This document shows positions 6,434-13,468 of a stretch of 16,385 nt of DNA, piece by piece (the stretch's first letter is position 1; each line of letters begins with the position of its first letter). A program made the position numbers and the translations under genes. Origin of the DNA: CAKOSP01 sp964371745 (lineage in GTDB: Bacteria; Bacillota_I; Bacilli_A; RF39; UBA660); NCBI GenBank assembly GCA_964371745.1, contig CAYJNS010000020.1, positions 1 through 16,385 of the forward strand. Reading direction: 5' to 3'. The notes beneath the pieces are model-generated. The model was not told where the DNA came from and did not search any database. It saw nothing but the letters and a program-made list of their open reading frames with translations.

Positions 6434-7450
6434 ATGAAAAAAGTATATTTAAAAAGATTTGAAGAATTAGATGAAAGTATTAATGATGTAGTATATGAAA
6501 TGATTGATAAAGTTGTAAAGGAAGAAAGTTTTAAATTTAATGGAATAGTTCCATTAAAAGTACACTTTGGAGAAAAAGGAAATGTTACATATATTAAGCC
6601 AGAATATATGAGTGGAATTAAAAGTTATTTAAAAGATAATAATATAGAAACTTGTTATATTGAAACTAATGTACTTTATAAAGGTTCTAGAACTGAAACT
6701 AAAGATCATTTAGCAACCGCTAAAGAACACGGATTTACAGATTTAGATATTGTTATTGCTGATGGTGATGATGAAAATATGTATAATGAAATAGAAGTTA
6801 ATCTTAAAAATTTTAAATCATGTAAAATTGGTTATAAATTTAAAGATTATGATAATTTCATAGTAATATCACATTTTAAAGGTCATGGTATGGCTGGTTT
6901 TGGAGGAGCGATTAAGCAGCTTGCTATGGGTTTTTCATCTCGTGGTGGAAAGCTACATCAACATTCACAAAGTGTTCCTATAATAAATGAAAATACTTGT
7001 ATATCATGTTCAGCATGTGAAAATAAATGCCCAGTAGATGCTATATATATGGATGGTATTGCTGTAATTGATGAGAAAAAATGTGTAGGATGTGCTTCAT
7101 GTACTACTGTTTGCCCAGTAAATGCTATTACTAATAGTTGGCAAGTTAGTAATTTCCATGAAAAACTAGCTGAGTATGCATATGCTGCGCAAAAGAATAA
7201 AAAAAATATTTATATTCAGTATGCATTTAATATTACAAATGATTGTGACTGCGTTGGTCATAAAATGGATGTAGTAGCGCCTAATATTGGTGTATTTGTA
7301 TCTACTGACCCAGTAGCAATAGATAATGCAACATTTGATCAGTTTAAAAAAGTAAATGCATCACATATTTTTGATAGTGCAAATCTTACACTAGACCATG
7401 CAGAGAATATTGGGTTAGGCGCAAAAGAATATGAATTAATTGAACTTTAA
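6434..7450 (+). CDS. DUF362 domain protein with two 4Fe-4S ferredoxin clusters
   Basis: 338 residues. The N-terminal part (about 1-180) and C-terminal part (about 240-338) form a DUF362 domain: VPLKVHFGEKGN (39-50), SHFKGHGMAGFGGAIKQLAMG (146-166), and the late DPVAIDNATFDQF. A bacterial 2x4Fe-4S ferredoxin module is inserted between them, with Cys189-192-195-199 (CISCSACENKCP) and Cys217-220-223-227 (CVGCASCTTVCP). Such proteins are cytoplasmic iron-sulfur proteins common in anaerobes. Their reaction is not established, so a redox or electron-transfer role is as far as the sequence goes. The ATG at 6434 is preferred over the in-frame ATG at 6419 because AAAGGA (6422-6427) sits 6 nt before it. 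It is apparently monocistronic, or joined only to the tiny ORF that follows. Confidence 0.92.
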   Translation: MKKVYLKRFEELDESINDVVYEMIDKVVKEESFKFNGIVPLKVHFGEKGNVTYIKPEYMSGIKSYLKDNNIETCYIETNVLYKGSRTETKDHLATAKEHGFTDLDIVIADGDDENMYNEIEVNLKNFKSCKIGYKFKDYDNFIVISHFKGHGMAGFGGAIKQLAMGFSSRGGKLHQHSQSVPIINENTCISCSACENKCPVDAIYMDGIAVIDEKKCVGCASCTTVCPVNAITNSWQVSNFHEKLAEYAYAAQKNKKNIYIQYAFNITNDCDCVGHKMDVVAPNIGVFVSTDPVAIDNATFDQFKKVNASHIFDSANLTLDHAENIGLGAKEYELIEL

Positions 7451-7493
7451 CTACCAAAAGAATAATTTTTCATATAATGTAAAGAATAGTTAT

Positions 7494-7580
7494 ATGAAAG
7501 AAAATGTGAAATTATTTGGAATTAGTTTAGTTATAGTCATTATAGTAAGTTTTATTTACTCATTTTTCTTTATAAAATAA
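7494..7580 (+). CDS. Candidate 28-residue single-span membrane peptide
   Basis: ATG to TAA, 28 codons: a short polar start (MKENVK), a continuous hydrophobic span (LFGISLVIVIIVSFIYSFFF) and a terminal Ile-Lys. A perfect TATAAT lies at 7473-7478 and a strong terminator begins exactly at the stop codon, so gene-sized boundaries surround it. Against it, there is no clear -35 box, and the only ribosome-site-like sequence is AAAGAATAG. An inverted repeat (CATATAA 7471-7477, TTATATG 7490-7496) would pair the -10 region with the start codon if the transcript began upstream. It may be an independent small protein or a tail of the DUF362 transcript. I recognise no family. Confidence 0.4.
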   Translation: MKENVKLFGISLVIVIIVSFIYSFFFIK

Positions 7581-7607
7581 AATATCAAATCATTTTGATA
7601 TTTTTTT
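7580..7607. terminator. Bidirectional terminator between convergent genes
   Basis: A perfect 10-bp stem (AAATATCAAA 7580-7589, TTTGATATTT 7594-7603) with a 4-nt loop, followed by T on the plus strand and by TTTTATTTT on the minus strand. The loop contains most of the minus-strand stop codon (7590-7592). Confidence 0.85.
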
Positions 7608-8255
7608 CATGTTAACAAATATTTTTTCTATATATTTATCAGGATAATGTTTATCACAAAAATCATCTACAAAATTATTACTCTCTATATTATTATATCT
7701 TTCATTATATCTATTACATGCTATTATTGTAATTGTTATATTAAATATCATAAATATTAAAAGTATATAAAATATTATATTTCCTATTTTAATAGGTATT
7801 TTTTCTATGTAAGAAGAAAAGTAGGGATAAATAAATTTTAAAAAAAGTGCTCCAATAAAACCAAAAAATAACATATAAATTATACTTGTTCTTCCATCTA
7901 TATTTAAAAGTTTATTTGTGTAATCCCAAGAAGTTGTATTAAATAAAAGTTCCTGGAAAAAGTGAAATGTAAACTCTATTATACCACCAATTAAAACTGC
8001 CAATAATAAATTAATAATAAATAATCTTTTCTTTTTACCTAAAAAATAAGTTATAATTAAAGCTCCTATACCATATATAGGATTAAGTGGACCATATAAA
8101 ACACCTCTATGAAATCTATAACTAGTATCTGGAGCATCTATTATTATTCTTTTTAAAAATAAATATCCTTCTTCCCAAAAAGTTCCTATTATTGACCCAA
8201 GTAAAAATACAAAAAACAATTTTTTAAAACATATTCCTTTAGCAAATACTTTCAT
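7590..8255 (-). CDS. DUF1113-type membrane protein (putative ABC-transporter type IV family)
   Basis: 221 residues with about five hydrophobic spans (roughly 12-27, 57-73, 79-95, 124-142 and 156-178) and a polar C-terminal tail. The conserved features of this family are visible: HRGVLYGPLNPIYGIG (49-64), a Glu inside the third span (EFTFHFFQELLF), SWDY (109-112) and GR (121-122). Despite the family name no ATPase partner is nearby, and the biological role is not established. The ATG at 8255 has no Shine-Dalgarno sequence. A minus-strand TATAAT at 8283-8288 would give a leader of only about 20 nt, so translation may be weak or the start different. The promoter region is shared with the divergent small RNA that starts near 8334. 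Confidence 0.8.
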   Translation of the reverse strand: MKVFAKGICFKKLFFVFLLGSIIGTFWEEGYLFLKRIIIDAPDTSYRFHRGVLYGPLNPIYGIGALIITYFLGKKKRLFIINLLLAVLIGGIIEFTFHFFQELLFNTTSWDYTNKLLNIDGRTSIIYMLFFGFIGALFLKFIYPYFSSYIEKIPIKIGNIIFYILLIFMIFNITITIIACNRYNERYNNIESNNFVDDFCDKHYPDKYIEKIFVNMKKISK

Positions 8256-8298
8256 ATTATTAGTATTTGATATTTTTAAAAAATTATAATAAAATTAA

Positions 8299-8327
8299 TT
8301 GATAATATATTAAATGTATTATATAAT
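8299..8327 (+). promoter_or_regulatory. Sigma-A promoter of the plus-strand small RNA
   Basis: TTGATA (8299-8304), exactly 17 nt, TATAAT (8322-8327). The predicted start is near 8334, which coincides with the first base of a 5'-terminal hairpin. There is no gene on this strand until the separately promoted glmS. Confidence 0.8.
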
Positions 8328-8356
8328 GTATTTGTAAGCAGATAACTGCATACAAT

Positions 8357-8398
8357 AAAAAATGGAAGGTACTTAAAGTAAGTCTTAAGTACTTGCCA
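8357..8398 (-). terminator. Terminator of the minus-strand small-peptide transcript
   Basis: Read on the minus strand, a stem pairing 8385-8398 with 8363-8376 (13 of 14 pairs, 8-nt loop) is followed immediately by TTTTTT (8362-8357). The orientation of the T-run makes it a terminator only for the minus strand, located inside the plus-strand small RNA. Confidence 0.75.
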
Positions 8399-8409
8399 AT
8401 TTGGTTGGT

Positions 8410-8450
8410 AGTACTTAATTCAAATCAAAAAATGAATTAAGTACTTTTTT
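8410..8450 (+). terminator. Terminator of the plus-strand small RNA
   Basis: A perfect 12-bp stem (AGTACTTAATTC 8410-8421, GAATTAAGTACT 8434-8445), a 12-nt A-rich loop and TTTTT at 8446-8450. No T-run follows on the minus strand, so it is one-way. Confidence 0.9.
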
Positions 8451-8451
8451 A

Positions 8452-8532
8452 TTATATTACTTTGTATAAAGTAATAGCTAATAAAATAATAATTACGTAT
8501 AATACTAAGATATGAAAATCTTTTGTAAACAT
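8452..8532 (-). CDS. Candidate 26-residue hydrophobic peptide, possible type I toxin
   Basis: ATG to TAA, 26 codons. There is a short charged start (MFTKDFH), a continuous hydrophobic span of about 15-17 residues (ILVLYVIIILLAITLY), then Lys-Val-Ile: a minimal single-pass membrane peptide. The evidence for translation is good for such a short ORF: AAAGGGG (8542-8548) lies 9 nt before the ATG and a candidate promoter lies at 8557-8586. Its transcript would end at the minus-strand terminator 8357-8398, making an mRNA of about 190 nt. The 3' untranslated half of that mRNA is antisense to the plus-strand small RNA. Size, hydrophobicity and convergent overlap resemble TxpA/RatA- or BsrG/SR4-type modules, but the sequence matches no toxin I can name. 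Confidence 0.6.
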   Translation of the reverse strand: MFTKDFHILVLYVIIILLAITLYKVI

Positions 8533-8556
8533 ACTTATCAGCCCCTTTCATCAAAG

Positions 8557-8586
8557 TTTATATCCCCTGAATAAAATGAAAGGCAA
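8557..8586 (-). promoter_or_regulatory. Candidate promoter of the 26-residue peptide mRNA
   Basis: On the minus strand, TTGCCT (8581-8586), an 18-nt spacer and TATAAA (8557-8562), giving a start near 8550, just ahead of the AAAGGGG site. A minus-strand TATAAT at 8619-8624 without a good -35 is an alternative that would give a leader of about 80 nt. Confidence 0.45.
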
Positions 8587-8664
8587 GCACTTAATCTTTA
8601 AATAACTTCCAAGGATGTATTATAACTTATAGTTATTAAATAATTTGTCGAATTATGTAGGTAT

Positions 8665-8693
8665 TTGATATTTTTTTAAAAATATAATATAAT
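8665..8693 (+). promoter_or_regulatory. Sigma-A promoter of glmS
   Basis: TTGATA (8665-8670), exactly 17 nt, TATAAT (8688-8693), with a second overlapping TATAAT at 8683-8688. The predicted start near 8700 leaves about 37 nt before the ribozyme cleavage site. The stretch 8590-8664 shows no other feature I can support. Confidence 0.85.
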
Positions 8694-8730
8694 TATATTA
8701 GTTACAGTATTATATGGAGGAATTAATAAG

Positions 8731-8864
8731 TAATGAGCGCATGGTCCATAGTGGATGACGAGGTATGTAGTTTATCGATAATCAGCGGATGCTACATCGG
8801 CCAAGAGTGGTCGTTAAATATATGACAAAATATAAAATCTAAGATTATAACAAAACATATATTA
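8731..8864 (+). ncRNA. glmS ribozyme (glucosamine-6-phosphate-activated self-cleaving element)
   Basis: This cis-acting catalytic RNA in the glmS leader uses glucosamine-6-phosphate as cofactor; cleavage destabilises the mRNA and so closes a feedback loop on amino sugar synthesis. Cleavage is expected between A8736 and G8737 (GA|GCGC). Core elements are present in order: GCGC (8737-8740); P1 TCCA/TGGA (8745-8748, 8752-8755); GACGAGG (8757-8763); a P2-type helix ATGTAG/CTACAT (8765-8770, 8792-8797) enclosing TTTATCGA and AGCGGATG; CGGCC/GGTCG (8798-8802, 8809-8813); P3 AATATATG/CATATATT (8817-8824, 8856-8863); and a small P4 AATC/GATT. P1 and P3-P4 are unusually short and AT-rich. It ends just before the glmS ribosome site at 8868-8874. 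Confidence 0.95.
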
Positions 8865-8881
8865 TTTGAAAGGAAAAAAAT

Positions 8882-10671
8882 ATGTGCGGAATAGTAGGTT
8901 ATGTTGGTGATAGAAATGTTACTGATGTTTTAATCTCGGGTTTAAAAAATTTAGAATATAGGGGATATGATTCAAGTGGAGTAGCGCTTGTTAACGAAAA
9001 TAAAATTGATTTAATAAAATCAGTGGGAAAAGTTATTTCTTTAGAAGAAAAAATGACAAATAAATATAAATATGAACTTGGTATAGCTCATACAAGGTGG
9101 GCAACACATGGAGGTGTAACTGAAGCTAATTCTCATCCTCATAATGTTAATAAAATAACACTTGTTCACAATGGAATAATTGAAAACTATAAAGAGTTAA
9201 AAGATGATTTAATTGCTAAAGGTTATAAATTTAAATCAGAAACAGACTCAGAAATAGCTGCTGGTTTAATTGATTATTATTTAAAAGACGATAATATGTT
9301 AGATGCAATAAATAAAGCAAAAGAAAAATTAAGAGGAAGTTATGCACTTTTAATTATCAAAGAACATGATGATAAATTATATGCAACTAGAAAAAATAGT
9401 CCATTAATAATTGGCGTAGGAAAGAATGAAAACTTTGTAGCATCAGACATATCAGCAATACTGGAATATACAAATAAATATATGGAAATAAATGAAGATG
9501 AAGTCTTTGTTATAAAAAAAGATAATATTAAAATTTATAAAGGTAGCAAAGAAATAGAAAAGGAAGTTTTAGAAGAAACTTTAACTATAGAAAATGTTCA
9601 AAAAGGTGGATTTGATTACTTTATGTTAAAAGAAATAAATGAAGAAGCTTATTTACCAAAAAAACTTGTTGAAAAATATTTTCCAAATAATACTTTTTCT
9701 AAAGAAATAATAGATTTAACAAAATATAAATATATAGATATAGTAGCATGTGGATCTGCTGTATATGCAGGAATGGTTTTTCGTGATTTACTAAGTAAAT
9801 ATGCAGATGATTTAATAATAAACTTAGATATAGCAAGTGAATATAGATATAAAAATCATTTCTTTAAAAAGGACACTTTACTTGTTTTAATAAGTCAATC
9901 AGGAGAAACTGCAGATACTATAGCGGCGATGAGACTTGCTCATGAAAAAAATGTAGATACACTAGCAATAGTTAATAATCAATTATCTACAATAGCTAAA
10001 GAGGCTAAACATATAATTCCAATGATTGCAGGTCCAGAAATAGCAGTAGCAACTACAAAAGGCTATTTTACTCAAGTTACAATACTTAACTTTTTAATAT
10101 TAAAATATTTATTAGTATCTAAAAAGCTGGATGAAAAAACTGTAATAAAATTTATGAACGAAATAAAATTATGTGAAAATATTTTAAAAGATATAATTAC
10201 TAGTAGTATGTATAAAGGTTTAGCTAAAACATTAAAGGATGAAGAAGATATTTATTTTATAGGTAGAAGACNNNNNNNNNNATGGAAGCGTGTTTAAAAC
10301 TTAAAGAAGTAAGTTATATTCATAGTGAAGCATATCAAGGAGGAGAACTTAAACATGGGTCTATTGCTTTAATAGATGATAATACACCTTTAATATGCCT
10401 TGTAACAGAAGAAGACTTAGTAGAAAAAACTATTAGTAATATAATTGAAACAAAAAGTAGAGGGGCTAAAGTTTATATCTTTAAAAAAGAAAATATAAAT
10501 ATAGATGAGTCTGTAGCAGATTACACTGTAAATGTACCAAATGTTAATGAGTTTTTACTTCCTATTATATTTGTAGTACCATTTCAAATGCTTGCATATT
10601 ATGTAGCTTTAGAAAAAGGCTTAGATATAGATAAGCCTAAGAATTTAGCTAAATCAGTGACTGTTGAATAG
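8882..10671 (+). CDS. glmS: Glutamine-fructose-6-phosphate aminotransferase, interrupted by an assembly gap
   Basis: It makes glucosamine-6-phosphate from fructose-6-P and glutamine, the first step toward UDP-GlcNAc and peptidoglycan. The N-terminal glutamine amidotransferase domain (about 1-220) starts MCGIVGYVGD, with catalytic Cys2 exposed after Met removal, and has HTRWATHG (70-77) and LVHNGIIENY (94-103). Two sugar isomerase (SIS) domains follow, with ACGSAVYAG (289-297), SQSGET (338-343) and GPEIAVATTKGYFTQ (384-398). After the gap come LKLKEVSYIHSEAYQGGELK and the canonical end LAKSVTVE. The ATG is fixed by Cys2 and by GAAAGGA 7 nt upstream. Ten Ns at 10272-10281 put the two parts in different frames (463 and 130 residues). 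The rest is intact, so this is an assembly placeholder rather than a pseudogene. Expression is controlled by the ribozyme upstream. Confidence 0.96.
10272..10281. other. Assembly gap (10 N) inside glmS
   Basis: Ten undetermined bases. The frames on either side require a true length of 2 modulo 3. Alignment from memory to the family pattern GR-G[LM]DY(A/P)xx-MEAxLK expects seven residues between the flanks, which fits about 17 missing bases. Confidence 0.95.
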
Positions 10672-10692
10672 ATAAATTCGGTGTGTTATAAT
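10664..10692 (+). promoter_or_regulatory. Promoter overlapping the glmS stop codon
   Basis: TTGAAT (10664-10669), exactly 17 nt, TATAAT (10687-10692) with an extended -10 TG at 10684-10685. No terminator separates glmS from the next gene, so that gene may be read both from glmS and from this promoter. Confidence 0.75.
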
Positions 10693-10715
10693 TAGTTATT
10701 AAGGGAGGTAATTAT

Positions 10716-11228
10716 ATGTCAGAAAAACAAGTTAATTCTTTTGTATTAGGTGTTTGTGTTGGATCTTTAGCAATAGGAATTGTTGTTTTTGTCGATACTT
10801 ATAATCAAGATTTAGTAAATGATAAACCAATATATGTTGCATTTGAATTGCAAGCATCACTTGAAGAATTTATTGAAGTTAGTGATATAACACAGTTACC
10901 AACAATTTATAGTGGAAACTTACTCGTAAATACTATATATGATGAAGAAACTGATACAACAAAATTTAAATATTCTATTATAAATACTAATGAAGAAAGT
11001 TCGGGTATAGCTTATGGAGAATGGTCAAACTGGAGTGAGTTTGTACTTTTAGAAGAAAGTGATTATTTAAATTTAATTATGAAAGAAAAAAATACTGATA
11101 ACATGTTATTTAGGTATAATATTATAAATGATAAACTTTATGTAAGCTATAGTGTTCGTGAAACAATAGGTGAACTTGTAATTGATGAAAAAGTAAGATA
11201 TAAAAGAATAAAAAAAAATTACTATTAA
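10716..11228 (+). CDS. Unknown membrane-anchored protein
   Basis: 170 residues. After a short start with Lys4, one hydrophobic span (about 9-27, FVLGVCVGSLAIGIVVFVD) anchors it, so the remaining 140 residues probably face outside. The body is acidic and beta-rich in appearance (for example KPIYVAFELQ, FKYSIINTNEE, YGEWSNWSEFVLL) and ends in a basic KRIKKNYY tail. Cys14 lies inside the span, but no typical lipobox (Leu-x-x-Cys after a basic start) is convincing. I recognise no domain. Translation should be strong: AAGGGAGGT (10701-10709) is 6 nt before the ATG. It has its own extended -10 promoter and ends in the loop of a two-way terminator shared with the convergent RNase R gene. Confidence 0.75.
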   Translation: MSEKQVNSFVLGVCVGSLAIGIVVFVDTYNQDLVNDKPIYVAFELQASLEEFIEVSDITQLPTIYSGNLLVNTIYDEETDTTKFKYSIINTNEESSGIAYGEWSNWSEFVLLEESDYLNLIMKEKNTDNMLFRYNIINDKLYVSYSVRETIGELVIDEKVRYKRIKKNYY

Positions 11229-11243
11229 GTTAGTAATTTTTTC
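11211..11243. terminator. Bidirectional terminator between convergent genes
   Basis: A perfect 10-bp stem (AAAATTACTA 11215-11224, TAGTAATTTT 11231-11240) with a 6-nt loop. The A-run before it gives a T-run on the minus strand, and TTCTTT follows on the plus strand. The plus stop codon (11226-11228) lies in the loop and the minus stop (11230-11232) spans the loop-stem boundary. Confidence 0.85.
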
Positions 11244-13449
11244 TTTCTCTTTGATTTCCTAATATATTATCTGGATCAATATCTTCACTTAAATCTTTTT
11301 CATAAGTATTATGTATAGGGTTTCTAGTTTTAATATTAGTGCTAAAAACAATTTGATAATTTTCAAAACCTATTGGTTTACAAGATATTTCATCTCCAAT
11401 TCTTAAAATTCTATCAGAACTATTAAGTTTAATTGTTTTATTAATTTCATCATATTTTATTTTACCACTATTAATATTTTTTAAACTAATAAATGATTGT
11501 GGCATACCTTTAGCGCATACTACAATACCTCTAGGTGTTATTTTAGTTATGAACATAGAGTATTTATCATTAGATTTTATATCTAGTAAATTAAAATATG
11601 ATAGAGAGTCACTTTGAACCTCTGCAATTGATGCTGCATATTCTTTATCATTCATATTATCTACCCATGAGCTCATAAGAGAGCTAATTTCTTTAAGGTC
11701 ATTATTTGGTATATCTAAAACATTATCATATTCTAAATATTTTGAAATTGCTATATGATTTATTAAATCAGCACTTCTTCTTATTGGCGATGTAAAATGA
11801 GTATAAGGATATAAATTAAGACCAAAATGGTGAAGGGCATCTAAACTATAAATTGCTTTAGCCATAGCAAGTAATATAATATTCGTAGCTACAAAACTAA
11901 TTTCATTTTTATCTAAAGAATTTATATATAAAGATAAATGTGATGGTTTAGATAATTTTGCTGTATTTGTTAAACCACTTTTAGCTAATTGTTTTAAATT
12001 TTTCATTAAAGTTTTAAATTTATCTTTGTCAATAAAATCATGAACTCTATATATTAAAGGTAATTCTTTACTTTCGCAAAAAAGAGCAATACTATTATTA
12101 GTTTCTAACATAAAGTTTTCAATAAGTTCATTATAAATTCCATCTTCTCTTACTTTAGAATTAATAACATTATTATTCATATCATGTTCAAACTTTAGTT
12201 CATTTGAAAATACTTTTAAATAACCTCTATTATTTTTAATGTTTGTAAGTAGTTTTGATAATTCTAGCATGTTTTTTAAATCTTTCAAATAAGGTTTATA
12301 ATCATCATCAATCTTACCAGTTTCATAATATTCATTTAAATCTTCATATCTCATTTGCATTCTAGAGTATATATATGATTTATAAACTTTAGAACTTATT
12401 TTTTCACCATATTTATTAAATCTCATTTCAGTAGTAATTGTAAGTCTTACTTGGTTTTCATTTAGTGAACATAATCCGTTAGATAAAATTCTTGGTATCA
12501 TAGGTTCAACCATATTATTCAAATAAACACTTGTACCTTTAGATAGAGCATTTTCTAGAATATGAGGACATTTTAATAGATAATGTGATACATCTGCTAT
12601 ATGAGTTTTTAGAGTGTATTCTCCATCGTTATCTATTTTTATAGATAGTGCATCATCTATATCTTTAGTTTCCTTGCCATCAATTGTAAAAACAACTTCA
12701 TTAGTTAAATCAACTCTGCCTTTTAAATCATTTTCATCAATTTTATTTATAATGTTATTTGCTTCATCTTCTGCATCTTTTGTAAAACCGACTTCTAATT
12801 CATTATTTGCAAGTATAGTTAGGGTATGTGCATCTTTATCATTTTCATGACATAATTTTTTTATAAAGTTTCCATGAACAATTCCATCAACTTTATAATC
12901 ATTTGGCTTAATAATAATTCTATCGCCATCTTTAATTTCCTCATCAATTAATATTTGTGGATTTAAATAAATGTCGTTAATTGATTTTGGTTTATAATTT
13001 TCATCAGTATAAATATTAAATAAAGTTACTGGGTTAAAAGGGATTATATATGGCTTATTATCATGTATTTTAACTGTACATGTAATTGTTCCTCTAGAAA
13101 CTAATCCTTTAATATCAACAAAATTATATTCTGGTAGGGGAACTATAAAAATTTTATCACCTGCATTATAATGTGTATCATGTATATTATAATAACGATT
13201 ACTATTAAAGTTAACATATTTAACACCTTTAGTATCTTTATATATAGTAGTTACAAAATATTCATTAGGTTTTCTTTTATATTTATTATTTTCAGGAATA
13301 TATATAATAGTTCCATCAGCTTTTAATTTATTTAAATAATAATTAATATCTTCTTTTAAATAACCTTTATCAGTAAAACTTTGAATAATTTCATTTTTAT
13401 ATCTTTCTTTATTTTGAATGTGCTTAATTAACTCACTTTTTAAATCCAC
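11230..13449 (-). CDS. rnr: Ribonuclease R (RNB-family 3'-5' exoribonuclease)
   Basis: A processive, Mg-dependent 3'-5' exoribonuclease that degrades structured RNA and is often partnered with tmRNA in quality control. With the start chosen here it has 739 residues, within the family range. The order is a helix-turn-helix-like N-terminus (about 1-60), cold-shock-type OB domains (about 65-235), the RNB catalytic domain (about 245-570) and a C-terminal S1-like domain (about 635-710). The catalytic carboxylates are all present in TIDGKETKDIDDALS (Asp257, Asp263, Asp265, Asp266), as are HIADVSHYL (283-291) and THFTSPIRR (550-558). The S1 domain looks degenerate, and the tail is short with little of the usual Lys-rich end. 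The GTG at 13449 is preferred over the GTG at 13458 because AGAGG (13458-13462) sits 8 nt before it but overlaps the earlier one. Confidence 0.94.
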   Translation of the reverse strand: MDLKSELIKHIQNKERYKNEIIQSFTDKGYLKEDINYYLNKLKADGTIIYIPENNKYKRKPNEYFVTTIYKDTKGVKYVNFNSNRYYNIHDTHYNAGDKIFIVPLPEYNFVDIKGLVSRGTITCTVKIHDNKPYIIPFNPVTLFNIYTDENYKPKSINDIYLNPQILIDEEIKDGDRIIIKPNDYKVDGIVHGNFIKKLCHENDKDAHTLTILANNELEVGFTKDAEDEANNIINKIDENDLKGRVDLTNEVVFTIDGKETKDIDDALSIKIDNDGEYTLKTHIADVSHYLLKCPHILENALSKGTSVYLNNMVEPMIPRILSNGLCSLNENQVRLTITTEMRFNKYGEKISSKVYKSYIYSRMQMRYEDLNEYYETGKIDDDYKPYLKDLKNMLELSKLLTNIKNNRGYLKVFSNELKFEHDMNNNVINSKVREDGIYNELIENFMLETNNSIALFCESKELPLIYRVHDFIDKDKFKTLMKNLKQLAKSGLTNTAKLSKPSHLSLYINSLDKNEISFVATNIILLAMAKAIYSLDALHHFGLNLYPYTHFTSPIRRSADLINHIAISKYLEYDNVLDIPNNDLKEISSLMSSWVDNMNDKEYAASIAEVQSDSLSYFNLLDIKSNDKYSMFITKITPRGIVVCAKGMPQSFISLKNINSGKIKYDEINKTIKLNSSDRILRIGDEISCKPIGFENYQIVFSTNIKTRNPIHNTYEKDLSEDIDPDNILGNQRERKNY

Positions 13450-13468
13450 AATACCCACCTCTAAAGTT

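Larger units (their letters stand above)
8334..8450 (+). ncRNA. Candidate small RNA, possible type I antitoxin
   Basis: A self-contained unit of about 117 nt between a near-consensus promoter and a strong terminator, with no ORF longer than a few codons. Three hairpins fill it. The first is a 5' hairpin at 8334-8353 (GTA-GCAG / CTGC-TAC with an A-A mismatch). The second is a 13-of-14-pair hairpin at 8363-8398 (GTACTTAA / TTAAGTAC core). The third is the terminator at 8410-8445, separated from the second by the exposed stretch ATTTGGTTGGT. The 3' end stops two bases short of the stop codon of a minus-strand 26-codon ORF, whose transcript would overlap this RNA by about 94 nt. I do not recognise an Rfam family (it lacks SRP and 6S RNA features). 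The antitoxin role is inferred from layout alone. Confidence 0.65.

Noticed and set aside
8334..8450. SRP RNA, 6S RNA or a known riboswitch
   Set aside because: There is no GGAAGnAGCA-type SRP loop, no long bulged 6S duplex, and no downstream gene on this strand before a fresh promoter and the glmS ribozyme.
8573..8602. Short plus-strand ORF of nine codons before glmS
   Set aside because: It is too short, has no ribosome site and no other support.
10230..10310. glmS as a pseudogene
   Set aside because: The frame change coincides exactly with a run of Ns, and both flanks keep conserved motifs.
12614..12850. Plus-strand frame of 78 codons, Ser-rich, inside rnr
   Set aside because: It is antisense to the catalytic domain of RNase R and lacks a ribosome site.
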